Below are positions 26,296-33,354 of a DNA stretch of 33,354 nucleotides, in pieces. The notes beneath the pieces are model-generated. The model had not been told where the DNA came from. It ran no database searches and worked only from the letters and a program-made list of their open reading frames with translations. Both the position numbers and the translations under genes were made by a program. Numbering within the stretch: position 1 is the stretch's first letter; each line of letters opens with the position of its first letter. Origin of the DNA: Pseudomonadota bacterium (GTDB taxonomy: Bacteria; Pseudomonadota; Gammaproteobacteria; Burkholderiales; Thiobacillaceae); assembly GCA_030653935.1 (NCBI GenBank), contig JAURYL010000024.1, positions 1-33,354 on the forward strand. Reading direction: 5' to 3'.

Positions 26296-27447
26296 GTGCC
26301 TCCCCTCCCCGCTCCCCCCCAAATCGCCATTGTTGCCGGCGAGGCATCCGGCGACCTGCTCGGCAGCCTCCTGATCAAATCCGTGCGCGCGGCCGGCCTG
26401 GATGCCGGGTTCCACGGCATCGCCGGCCCGAAAATGCAAGCCGCCGGCGCCCGTTCGCTGTTCCCGCTGGAAGCGCTGTCGGTGCGTGGTTACGTGGAAG
26501 CCCTCGGCAGCCTGCGCAAGATACTCGGCATCCGCCGCGCCCTGAAAAAGCAGTTGTTGGCGCAACCGCCGCGCCTGTTCATCGGCGTCGACGCGCCCGA
26601 CTTCAACCTGGCGCTGGAAAGCGAGCTCAAGCGCGCCGGCATTGCCACCATCCATTTCATCAGCCCATCGATCTGGGCCTGGCGCCCCAAGCGCATCCGC
26701 AAGATCGCGCGCGCCGCGTCCCACGTGCTGCTGGTCTTTCCTTTCGAGGAAGCGATCTACCAACAGGCCGGCATTCCCGCCACCTATGTCGGCCACCCGC
26801 TCGCGCATGCCCTGCCGGAGCCCAATCGCCGCACCGCGCGCGAACGTCTCGGTCTCGCCCAGGATGGCGAATACGTCGCCCTGCTTCCGGGTAGCCGCCT
26901 CGGCGAATTGCAGGCGCTGGGCCGCTTGTACGTCGAAGCGGCGAAACGCATCGCTCAGGCGCGGCCGCAAACCCGTTTCCTGATCCCCCTGGCAACCCGG
27001 GAAACCCGCCAGGCCTTCGAACGCATTTTGTATGAGGCCGACGCGCGGGAACTGCCGCTACGCATCCTCTTCGGCCACGCCCACGATGCCATGCAGGCGG
27101 CCGACGCCGCGCTGATCGCCTCCGGCACGGCAACACTGGAAGCGCTGCTGCTCGACTGCCCGCATGTCATCAGCTACCGTGTACCCTGGTTGACCTGGCA
27201 GATCATGAAGCGGCAGGCCTTGTTGCCCTGGATCGGCCTGCCCAACATCCTCGCCGACCGCACCGTCGTGCCGGAAATCCTGCAAGACCAGGCCACGGCG
27301 GAAGCGCTGGCACTGGCGATTCAGGAACTGCTCGCCGACGAAGAAGCGCGCGCGGCGCAAATCGAGGAATTCCGCATTCAGCGCGCCCGTCTCAAACGCG
27401 ATACGCCCCGGCTCATCGCCGACGCCATCAGCCCCTTCCTGGCATGA
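26296..27447 (+). CDS. lpxB: Lipid-A-disaccharide synthase
   Basis: A 383-residue GT19 glycosyltransferase that joins lipid X and UDP-diacylglucosamine to form the lipid A disaccharide at the inner membrane surface. The start region [17 protein letters not shown] and [39 protein letters not shown] and [11 protein letters not shown] are family blocks. I use the GTG at 26296 ([16 protein letters not shown]), 20 nt after lpxA; no ATG is available close by. The TGA overlaps the rnhB ATG. Confidence 0.97.
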   Translation: MPPLPAPPQIAIVAGEASGDLLGSLLIKSVRAAGLDAGFHGIAGPKMQAAGARSLFPLEALSVRGYVEALGSLRKILGIRRALKKQLLAQPPRLFIGVDAPDFNLALESELKRAGIATIHFISPSIWAWRPKRIRKIARAASHVLLVFPFEEAIYQQAGIPATYVGHPLAHALPEPNRRTARERLGLAQDGEYVALLPGSRLGELQALGRLYVEAAKRIAQARPQTRFLIPLATRETRQAFERILYEADARELPLRILFGHAHDAMQAADAALIASGTATLEALLLDCPHVISYRVPWLTWQIMKRQALLPWIGLPNILADRTVVPEILQDQATAEALALAIQELLADEEARAAQIEEFRIQRARLKRDTPRLIADAISPFLA

Positions 27448-28019
27448 TCCTGATCTGCGGCGTCGATGAAGCCGGGCGCGGCCCACTCGCCGGGCCGGTC
27501 TATGCCGCCGCCGTCATCCTCGATCCCGCACGCCCCATCGCCGGCCTGAAAGACTCGAAAAAACTCAGTGCCGCCCGCCGCGAAGTGCTCGCCGAAGCCA
27601 TCAAGGCGAACGCGCTGGCCTGGGCCATCGCCTCGGCCGACGAGGAGGAAATCGACCGCCTCAACATCCTTCACGCCAGCATGCTGGCCATGCGCCGCGC
27701 CGTGCTGGCGCTGCATCCGGCGGCGACGGCGGCGCTGATCGACGGCAATCGCTGCCCGGATTTGCCCATCCCCGCCCGCGCCATCATCAAGGGCGACGCG
27801 CTGGAACCCAGTATTTCAGCGGCATCGATACTGGCGAAGACAGAAAGGGATAAAGTTCTGCGCGAGCTTGCCGATAAGTATCCCGTGTACGGTTTTGAAA
27901 GGCATGCCGGGTATCCGACAGCGGCGCATCTCGCGGCCCTGGAAAAATACGGGCCTTGCCCGTCGCACCGGAAGTCATTCGGGCCCGTACAGAAAATTCT
28001 GCAAAAACAACTGATCTGA
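27444..28019 (+). CDS. rnhB: Ribonuclease HII
   Basis: A 191-residue RNase HII that nicks DNA 5' of misincorporated ribonucleotides and removes RNA in hybrids. The catalytic acids D8 and E9 lie in [14 protein letters not shown]; a further Asp is in LIDGN, and [14 protein letters not shown] is conserved. It is the last gene of the envelope operon and overlaps lpxB by 4 nt, the common arrangement in beta- and gammaproteobacteria. Confidence 0.97.
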   Translation: MILICGVDEAGRGPLAGPVYAAAVILDPARPIAGLKDSKKLSAARREVLAEAIKANALAWAIASADEEEIDRLNILHASMLAMRRAVLALHPAATAALIDGNRCPDLPIPARAIIKGDALEPSISAASILAKTERDKVLRELADKYPVYGFERHAGYPTAAHLAALEKYGPCPSHRKSFGPVQKILQKQLI

Positions 28020-28035
28020 AAAGGAGTACCTGACC

Positions 28036-28896
28036 GTGTTCGTAATCGTTGGCTGGGCTGTGGTCATGGGCAGCATCTTCGGCGGCTATGTGCTCGCCGG
28101 GGGTCATCTGGGTGGGTTGTGGCAACCGCTCGAAGTATTGATGATCGCGGGCGGCGCCGTCGGCGCTTTCATCGCCGCCAACTCGATGCACGCGATCAAG
28201 CAAACGAGCGCGGCGGTGGGAGGGTGCTTCAAGGGCTCCAAGGTCTCCAAGGCCTATTTCATGGATGTCCTGGGCCTGCTCTTCGAGCTACTCGCCAAGG
28301 TGCGCAAAGAGGGCCTGATGTCGCTGGAAGGCGACGTCGAGGAACCCGAGAAAAGCACGATCTTCAGCAAATATCCCGCCATCCTCGCCGACCATCATCT
28401 GGTGGACTTCATCACCGATTACCTGCGCATGATGGTGGGCGGCAACCTCAACGCCATGGAAATCGAGACGTTGATGGACAACGAGATCGAGACCCATCAT
28501 CACGAGGAACTGCACCCCGCGCACGCGGTGGGCAAACTGGCCGACGCCACCCCCGCCTTCGGCATCATCGCGGCGGTGATGGGGGTGGTGCACACCATGG
28601 AATCCCTGCACCTGCCGCCTTCCGAACTGGGCATCCTGATCGGTCACGCCCTGGTCGGCACCTTCCTCGGTATTCTGATTTCCTACGGCTTCTTCGCGCC
28701 GCTGGTCTCGGTGTTGGAAAGCAAGGCCGCGGAAGCGGGCAAGGTTTATCAGGTGGTCAAGGTCGTCCTGCTCGCCTCCCTCAACGGTTTCGCGCCACAG
28801 ACCTGCGTGGAATTCGGCCGCAAGGTGTTGTTCTCGACAGAACGTCCGTCCTTCCGCGAAATGGAAGAGGACATCAAGGCGCGTAAAGGCAAGTGA
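28036..28896 (+). CDS. motA: Flagellar motor stator protein MotA
   Basis: A 286-residue inner-membrane stator subunit that conducts protons with MotB and turns the flagellar rotor. Four hydrophobic segments are seen: two near the N terminus (about 1-55) and two at about 170-220. The cytoplasmic loop between them contains the rotor-contact region. The conserved TPAFGIIAAVMGVVHTM block carries the essential Pro. The start is GTG 28036 after AAGGAG. It lies 16 nt after rnhB and is likely transcribed at least partly with it. Confidence 0.96.
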   Translation: MFVIVGWAVVMGSIFGGYVLAGGHLGGLWQPLEVLMIAGGAVGAFIAANSMHAIKQTSAAVGGCFKGSKVSKAYFMDVLGLLFELLAKVRKEGLMSLEGDVEEPEKSTIFSKYPAILADHHLVDFITDYLRMMVGGNLNAMEIETLMDNEIETHHHEELHPAHAVGKLADATPAFGIIAAVMGVVHTMESLHLPPSELGILIGHALVGTFLGILISYGFFAPLVSVLESKAAEAGKVYQVVKVVLLASLNGFAPQTCVEFGRKVLFSTERPSFREMEEDIKARKGK

Positions 28897-28899
28897 TGC

Positions 28900-28932
28900 G
28901 ATTTCGGATTTCGGACCTCGGATTTCGGATTT
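28900..28932. repeat. Period-7 tandem repeat between motA and motB
   Basis: Units GATTTCG, GATTTCG, GACCTCG, GATTTCG and a partial fifth. It fills half of the 59-bp gap between two genes that normally lie close together. The unit length and TCG ending match array 1 between frr and uppS. Confidence 0.85.
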
Positions 28933-28955
28933 GTGGATGGAGCACGGAGTAAGCA

Positions 28956-29876
28956 ATGGCTGACGACACCCAACGCCCCATAGTCATCAAGCGGATCAAG
29001 AAGATCAGCGGCGGCGGCCACAGCGGTGGCGCCTGGAAGATTGCCTATGCCGACTTCGTGACCGCGATGATGGCCTTCTTCCTGCTCATGTGGCTGCTCG
29101 GCTCGACCACCAAAGCGCAGATGGAAGGCATCGCGCAATATTTCAAAACCCCGCTGAAAGTCGCCCTCGCCGGCGGCGAGGGCTCCGGTGATGCCTCCAG
29201 CATCATCAAGGGCGGCGGCACCGACCTCACCCGCCGCACCGGGCAGGTCAAGGCGGGTGAGGTGGAGGGCAAGAAAGCCATCAACCTGGAGGCATCCCGC
29301 GAGTCCGCCAAGCAGGAGTCCGAGCGCCTGGAGAATCTCAAGGCCACCCTGGAAAAAGCCATCGCCAGTAATGCCCAGATGTCTCAGTTCAAGAACCAGT
29401 TGAAGATCGACATCATCAGCGAAGGCCTGCGCATCCAGATCATCGACGACAAGAACCGCCCCATGTTCGACTCCGGTGGCGCGGTGATGAAGCCCTACAC
29501 CCGCGTCATCCTGCGTGAAATCGGCCGAACCCTGAATGAAGTACCCAATCGCATCAGCCTCTCCGGTCATACTGACGCCGTTGGCTACTCTGGCGGCGAA
29601 CGCGGCTACAGTAACTGGGAGCTTTCCGCCGACCGCGCCAATGCCTCGCGGCGCGAGCTGGTGGTGGGTGGGCTGGAAGACGGCAAGGTGTTGCGCGTGG
29701 TCGGCCTCGGTTCCGCCATCCCCTTCGACCAGGAAAACCCGAACGATCCGGTCAACAGGCGCATTTCCATCGTCGTCATGAACAAGAAAGCGGAGGAAGC
29801 CATCACCAAGGAGTCTCGCCAGATCGAGGCGGGGACGGCCAAGGAGGTGGCTGAACAATTGAATGTCAAACATTGA
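28956..29876 (+). CDS. motB: Flagellar motor stator protein MotB
   Basis: A 306-residue MotB. One membrane helix at about 31-50 carries the proton-binding D33 in YADFVTAMMAFF. A plug and linker follow, then an OmpA-like peptidoglycan-binding domain at about 150-275 (ISLSGHTDAVGY, NWELSADRANASRREL) that fixes the stator to the cell wall. The residue pattern suggests a proton-driven stator. Its 3' end overlaps the next gene by 14 nt. Confidence 0.97.
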   Translation: MADDTQRPIVIKRIKKISGGGHSGGAWKIAYADFVTAMMAFFLLMWLLGSTTKAQMEGIAQYFKTPLKVALAGGEGSGDASSIIKGGGTDLTRRTGQVKAGEVEGKKAINLEASRESAKQESERLENLKATLEKAIASNAQMSQFKNQLKIDIISEGLRIQIIDDKNRPMFDSGGAVMKPYTRVILREIGRTLNEVPNRISLSGHTDAVGYSGGERGYSNWELSADRANASRRELVVGGLEDGKVLRVVGLGSAIPFDQENPNDPVNRRISIVVMNKKAEEAITKESRQIEAGTAKEVAEQLNVKH

Positions 29877-30639
29877 CATCCTGTTCCCCCCCTTGCTGCA
29901 ACGTCTGCCCCCCGCCCTGCTCGCCCTCGGCGCGCAACTCGTGGCGCTGTTGGCGGTGGCGGCTACCGCAGTCGCCCTGCGCGAAAGCGGTACAGTCCTG
30001 CCATTCCCGCTGTGGATCGGCCTCACCGGCCTGACCGCCGCCCTGTTGAGCCGCTGGTCCGGCCTCCCCGCCTGGTGGCAGGCCATCAACCTGGCCTTCA
30101 TCCCCCTGCTCTGGCTTGCCCTGCAAAGTGAAATCGACCCAGGCTGGTTCCTCGCCGGCTTCGCCCTGCTCGCCCTCACCTCACTGGGTGTTATCCGCAC
30201 TCGGGTACCGCTCTATCTTTCCAGCACGCGCGCCGCCGAAGCCCTGGCCGCACGCCTGCCGAAAAACGCGCGGGTGCTCGATCTGGGCTGTGGCCTGGGC
30301 GGCCCCCTGGCCAACATCGCCGCCTTGCGGCCGGATGCGATGCTGCATGGCGTCGAGGCCGCCCCGCTCAACTGGCTGATCGCCCGCCTGCGCCTGCTCG
30401 GCCGCGCGCGCATCCGCCTGGGCAACCTCTGGGATAGCGATCTGTCGAGTCACGACGTGGTCTACGCCTATCTCTCCCCCGTCCCGATGCCGCGCCTGTG
30501 GGAAAAAGCGCGCGCCGAAATGCGTCCGGGCAGCCTGCTCATCAGCAATACCTTCGCGGTACCCGGCATCGAGCCGGACGAGGTGGTCGAACTCCACGAC
30601 CTTTCCCATGCACGGCTTCTGATCTGGCGGATGCGATGA
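29863..30639 (+). CDS. Membrane-anchored class I SAM-dependent methyltransferase
   Basis: A 258-residue protein with about three to four hydrophobic segments in residues 1-110 and a cytoplasmic Rossmann methyltransferase domain from about 120. Motif I is VLDLGCGLGG at about 140-149, and an acidic HGVEAAP block follows as motif II. The catalytic-site loop reads YLSPVPMPRLW. The substrate is not known; the membrane anchor suggests a lipid, membrane protein or envelope substrate. It overlaps motB by 14 nt and the next gene by ATGA, so it is translated with the stator genes. Confidence 0.82.
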   Translation: MSNIDILFPPLLQRLPPALLALGAQLVALLAVAATAVALRESGTVLPFPLWIGLTGLTAALLSRWSGLPAWWQAINLAFIPLLWLALQSEIDPGWFLAGFALLALTSLGVIRTRVPLYLSSTRAAEALAARLPKNARVLDLGCGLGGPLANIAALRPDAMLHGVEAAPLNWLIARLRLLGRARIRLGNLWDSDLSSHDVVYAYLSPVPMPRLWEKARAEMRPGSLLISNTFAVPGIEPDEVVELHDLSHARLLIWRMR

Positions 30640-32153
30640 CTCTCACGGACTGGCTCGAACGACTTGCGCCCGGCCCCCTGCCGGTATTCGCGCATACCCG
30701 CGAGGTGCTCGCGCAGCAACGACGGCGCACCGAGGAAATCACCGCGCGCGAAGTCGCCCAGACCGTGCTCGCCGACCCACTCGCCACCCTGCATCTACTG
30801 CACACCGCCAACCAGCGCGGCAGCCGCATGGGAAGCGAGGTCACCACGGCGGAAGGCGGCTTGATGATGCTGGGTATCGGTCGTTACCTGGACGATGCCC
30901 GCCAACTGCCCAGCCTTGAGGAAAGCCAGTTCGCGCGTGACGGCAAACGCCTGGCCGCGCTACAGGCACTGACTCGACGCGCATACCACGCCGCCTGGCA
31001 GGCGCGGGATTTCGCGGTACTGCACAGCGACGTGCGCGCCGAGGAAGTCCAGGTGGCCGCGCTGCTTCACGCCGCGCCGGAATACCTGTTGTTGCTGCGG
31101 GCGCCCGACGAAGCCCTGAAAATCATTCGCCGGCAACGCCGCATACCGGCGGTGGAAGCGGAACGCGAGACCTTGGGCATCAGCCTGGAAGAACTTCGCC
31201 TGGCGCTGCTGGAACGCTGGATGATTCCCTACCAGCTACGCTGCCTGCTCGATCCGGAGATGGCGGATAAAGCACGCCAAACCATCCTCAGGGCCAGTCT
31301 CGACATCGCGGATCGGTCTCGGCTGGGTTGGTGGGACGACAATTTGCTCGGCGATTACCTGGCCCTCGCCGGAATCGAGAACATGCCGGTGGAATCCGTG
31401 ATCGCCACCGCCCACACCAACGCAATGCGCGCCGAACGCGCCGCCGGCTGGATCCCCGCCCCGGGCCCCGGTGTCTGGGTACCCATGTTGCCCGGCCCCT
31501 GGCCAGCCGAGCCGGACGACGAGGAGGACGCCGCCACCCCGACCCCGGCAAAGCCCGCGCAGCCGGCGGCGCCCGCACCGGCCAGAGCAACACCGAAAGC
31601 GGCGCCACCAATCGAAGCAGACGCGCACCAGGTCTGCCAGATGCCGGACAAACAGGTCTTGCGCGACGCCCTGCAAAGCATCGAAGGCCACCTCGACGGT
31701 TCGCTCAACCTCAATCAGATGTCCGCGCACATCCTCAAGGGACTGCACAACGGCATTGGCCTCTCCCGCATCCTGTTCGCCATGGTGACGCCGGACGGCC
31801 TGCATGTGAAATCGCGCTTCACCCTCGGCATCCGCCCGGAAGACCCGATGCGCCACTTCGCCTTCGATCTGGGAAAACGCGACCTGTTCGGCCAACTCAT
31901 GGGCAAGATGCAGGGCGTATGGATGAACGGCGGCAATCGGGAAAAGCTGTTTCCCATGCTCACCCCCGCGCTCCAGGGCATGATCGGCGAGGTCGATTTC
32001 TACGCCATGAGCCTGCACGCCAACGGCAAACCGGTCGGCCTCATCTACGCGGATCGCGGCCACGGCGATTGCGGTCTCGACACCCACACCTACACCGACT
32101 TCAAGATGCTCTGCCTGCAAGCCGCGCGCGGTCTGGGCAAGCTCAAGCAGTAA
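30636..32153 (+). CDS. HDOD-domain protein with C-terminal GAF-like region
   Basis: A 505-residue cytoplasmic protein. The N-terminal half (about 10-235) looks like an HDOD domain, a degenerate HD-type fold found in signalling proteins without clear enzymatic motifs. A Pro/Ala-rich linker (about 285-330) separates it from a C-terminal half (about 335-505) that resembles a GAF-like ligand domain (SRILFAMVTPDGLHVKSRF, GLIYADRG). The start at ATG 30636 overlaps the methyltransferase stop. As last gene of a motA-motB-methyltransferase operon it may link motility or adhesion to an intracellular signal, but this is inference. A strong terminator follows. Confidence 0.75.
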   Translation: MTLTDWLERLAPGPLPVFAHTREVLAQQRRRTEEITAREVAQTVLADPLATLHLLHTANQRGSRMGSEVTTAEGGLMMLGIGRYLDDARQLPSLEESQFARDGKRLAALQALTRRAYHAAWQARDFAVLHSDVRAEEVQVAALLHAAPEYLLLLRAPDEALKIIRRQRRIPAVEAERETLGISLEELRLALLERWMIPYQLRCLLDPEMADKARQTILRASLDIADRSRLGWWDDNLLGDYLALAGIENMPVESVIATAHTNAMRAERAAGWIPAPGPGVWVPMLPGPWPAEPDDEEDAATPTPAKPAQPAAPAPARATPKAAPPIEADAHQVCQMPDKQVLRDALQSIEGHLDGSLNLNQMSAHILKGLHNGIGLSRILFAMVTPDGLHVKSRFTLGIRPEDPMRHFAFDLGKRDLFGQLMGKMQGVWMNGGNREKLFPMLTPALQGMIGEVDFYAMSLHANGKPVGLIYADRGHGDCGLDTHTYTDFKMLCLQAARGLGKLKQ

Positions 32154-32192
32154 GGGGCCACATCGCCGGCTCGATGCGACGCCTCCTCTCTC

Positions 32193-32223
32193 CGCCTGAC
32201 GCAGCAATGCGTCAGGCGTTTTT
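32193..32223 (+). terminator. Rho-independent terminator of the motAB operon
   Basis: An 11-bp perfect stem CGCCTGACGCA/TGCGTCAGGCG with a GCAA loop, followed by TTTTT. It lies 40 nt after the HDOD gene and separates it from chrB. Confidence 0.95.
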
Positions 32224-32267
32224 GTTGGTGCGCCGGCCAAGACATCTGTAGTAACCTCTTCAGTTAT

Positions 32268-33239
32268 ATGAAATGGTTGCTACTGATTCTTGCCCTTCCC
32301 ACGGAAAATGCCGCCGCCCGCATGCGTGCCTGGCGCGCCCTGAAGGGGGCCGGCGCCGCTTCCCTGCGTGACGGGGTCTATCTGCTGCCGCAGAGCGACG
32401 CACAGACGGCGGCCTTCGCCGAAGTGGCGCGCGACCTCGACGAATCAGGCGGCCAAGCCTGGCTGGTCACGACCGAGGTACTGGACTACCCCTTCGCGGC
32501 ACTATTCGACCGCACCGAGGAATACCACCAGATCGCAGTCGACATCCAGGAAGGCCTCGCGGCGCTGGAGGGCAATGCGGCGACGGATATTGCCCGTCTG
32601 GCGCGCAAGCTGCGCAAGAACCTCACCTCGCTGACCGCCATAGACTTCTTCCCCGGCGAGTCGCAACGGCAGGTACAGGCGCAACTGGATGAACTCGACC
32701 GTCGCATCCAGGCCCGACAGTCTCCGGGCGAGCCGACGCCCAAGGAAACCGCCATCACGCCACTCGACGCAGCCGACTACCAGGGCCGCCGCTGGGCCAC
32801 CCGGCAACGTCCGTGGGTGGACCGCGTGGCCTCGGCCTGGCTGATCCACCGCTTCATCGACCGGCAAGCGCGTTTCCTCTGGTTGACCGCCCCAGCCGAT
32901 TGCCCCGCCGACGCCCTGGGCTTCGATTTCGACGGCGCGACCTTCACACATACCGGTGAGGGACAAAAAACCCGGGTGAGTTTCGAGACCCTCATGGCCA
33001 GCTTCGGCCTGGAAGGCGATGCCGCCCTCAACAAGCTGGCCGAGCTGGTGCATTTCCTCGACGTCGGCGGCCTGCCGGTAGCCGAAGCCGCCGGCCTGGA
33101 AACCCTGCTCGCCGGCATGCGCGCCAGCCTGGCCGATGACGACGCCCTGCTGGCGGCGGCCAGCCAGGCCTTCGATTTCCTTTACACCCATTACCTGAAT
33201 ACGGGCGAAATCCCCGCGATAGGGGTAGGGAAGGACTAA
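32268..33239 (+). CDS. chrB: ChrB-like chromate resistance protein, C terminus made by an intron
   Basis: A 323-residue ChrB-family protein. The N-terminal domain (LPTENAAARMRAWRALKGAG, LRDGVYLLP) and the C-terminal domain (RRWATRQRPWVDRVASAWLI, FIDRQARFLWL, FDFDGATFTH) match both family parts. ChrB is a chromate-responsive regulator or accessory factor for the ChrA efflux pump; chrA is not in view. The last six codons (I-G-V-G-K-D) and the TAA lie inside a group II intron that begins at 33219, so the native end was displaced, probably by few residues given the near-normal length. The ATG at 32268 has no clear Shine-Dalgarno. Confidence 0.88.
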   Translation: MKWLLLILALPTENAAARMRAWRALKGAGAASLRDGVYLLPQSDAQTAAFAEVARDLDESGGQAWLVTTEVLDYPFAALFDRTEEYHQIAVDIQEGLAALEGNAATDIARLARKLRKNLTSLTAIDFFPGESQRQVQAQLDELDRRIQARQSPGEPTPKETAITPLDAADYQGRRWATRQRPWVDRVASAWLIHRFIDRQARFLWLTAPADCPADALGFDFDGATFTHTGEGQKTRVSFETLMASFGLEGDAALNKLAELVHFLDVGGLPVAEAAGLETLLAGMRASLADDDALLAAASQAFDFLYTHYLNTGEIPAIGVGKD

Positions 33240-33354
33240 CGCCCTCCCCTCCCTCCGAACCGTACGTGCGGTTCTCCCGCATACGGCTCTCCAGTTGGTG
33301 GTTTCAGCATCGTGATTGGCTCGCTTTGGCATGGGCTCCAACCAAGGTGAAGAG
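33219..33354 (-). mobile_element. 3' end of a group II intron (domains V and VI), cut by window edge
   Basis: On the minus strand, 33289-33257 folds as a domain V: GAGCCGTA pairs with TACGGTTC, the AGC catalytic triad is at the start, and the upper stem GCGG/CCGC closes a GAGA-type loop. Domain VI follows at about 33252-33219: GGGG pairs with CCCC, GGG with CCC, and one A (33226) is bulged. That A is 7 nt before the intron end, the standard distance for the branch point. The intron ends in CCCCTAT. Domains I-IV and any reverse transcriptase lie beyond the right edge. It is antisense to chrB. Confidence 0.85.

Noticed and set aside
32502-33341. 279-codon minus-strand frame at the right edge as intron-encoded protein
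   Set aside because: It lies mostly opposite chrB, crosses domains V and VI and lacks reverse-transcriptase motifs; the RT, if any, would lie beyond the window.

Overview
The window is high-GC bacterial chromosome, and its gene content and order fit a betaproteobacterium (Rhodocyclales or Nitrosomonadales type, inferred from synteny and the style of the intergenic repeats, not from a database search). Most of it is core genome. The main block, 13601-28019, is the classical plus-strand series rpsB-tsf-pyrH-frr-uppS-cdsA-dxr-rseP-bamA-skp-lpxD-fabZ-lpxA-lpxB-rnhB. It links translation (S2, EF-Ts, RRF), UMP and isoprenoid supply, phospholipid synthesis, outer-membrane assembly and lipid A synthesis.

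Layout. 152-3151 (minus): a membrane-anchored dCache-PAS-GGDEF-EAL c-di-GMP protein. 3391-3840 (plus): a small exported c-type cytochrome-like protein behind a perfect 14-bp palindrome. 4091-8272 (minus): a MntA-HepT toxin-antitoxin pair followed after 5 nt by smc, which has a TTG start. 8329-10992: queF, a histidine phosphatase, an orphan ParA-type ATPase and fabI. 11054-13067 (minus): a PpiD/SurA-type foldase and tRNA-Asp(GUC). 13601-28019: the operon block above. 28036-32153: motA-motB, a membrane-anchored methyltransferase and an HDOD/GAF-like protein in overlapping order. 32268-33239: a chrB-like gene whose last six codons and stop come from the 3' end of a group II intron that runs off the right edge on the minus strand.

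The most interesting features are small and sit in or between ordinary genes. (1) A 117-bp MITE-like element with 22-bp terminal inverted repeats and an ATGAC duplication sits exactly at the cdsA/dxr junction; removing it restores a 4-bp ATGA stop/start overlap, and its right arm supplies the dxr Shine-Dalgarno. (2) skp/ompH carries an in-frame TGA at codon 46 while the remaining 121 codons are intact. (3) A 59-bp palindromic repeat lies in frame inside the smc hinge region and is translated. (4) The group II intron forms the end of chrB. (5) Several gaps in the otherwise tight core operons hold a different kind of noncoding repeat, including two period-7 tandem arrays.

I found no CRISPR array, no rRNA, no complete transposase gene and no obvious new multi-gene defence system.
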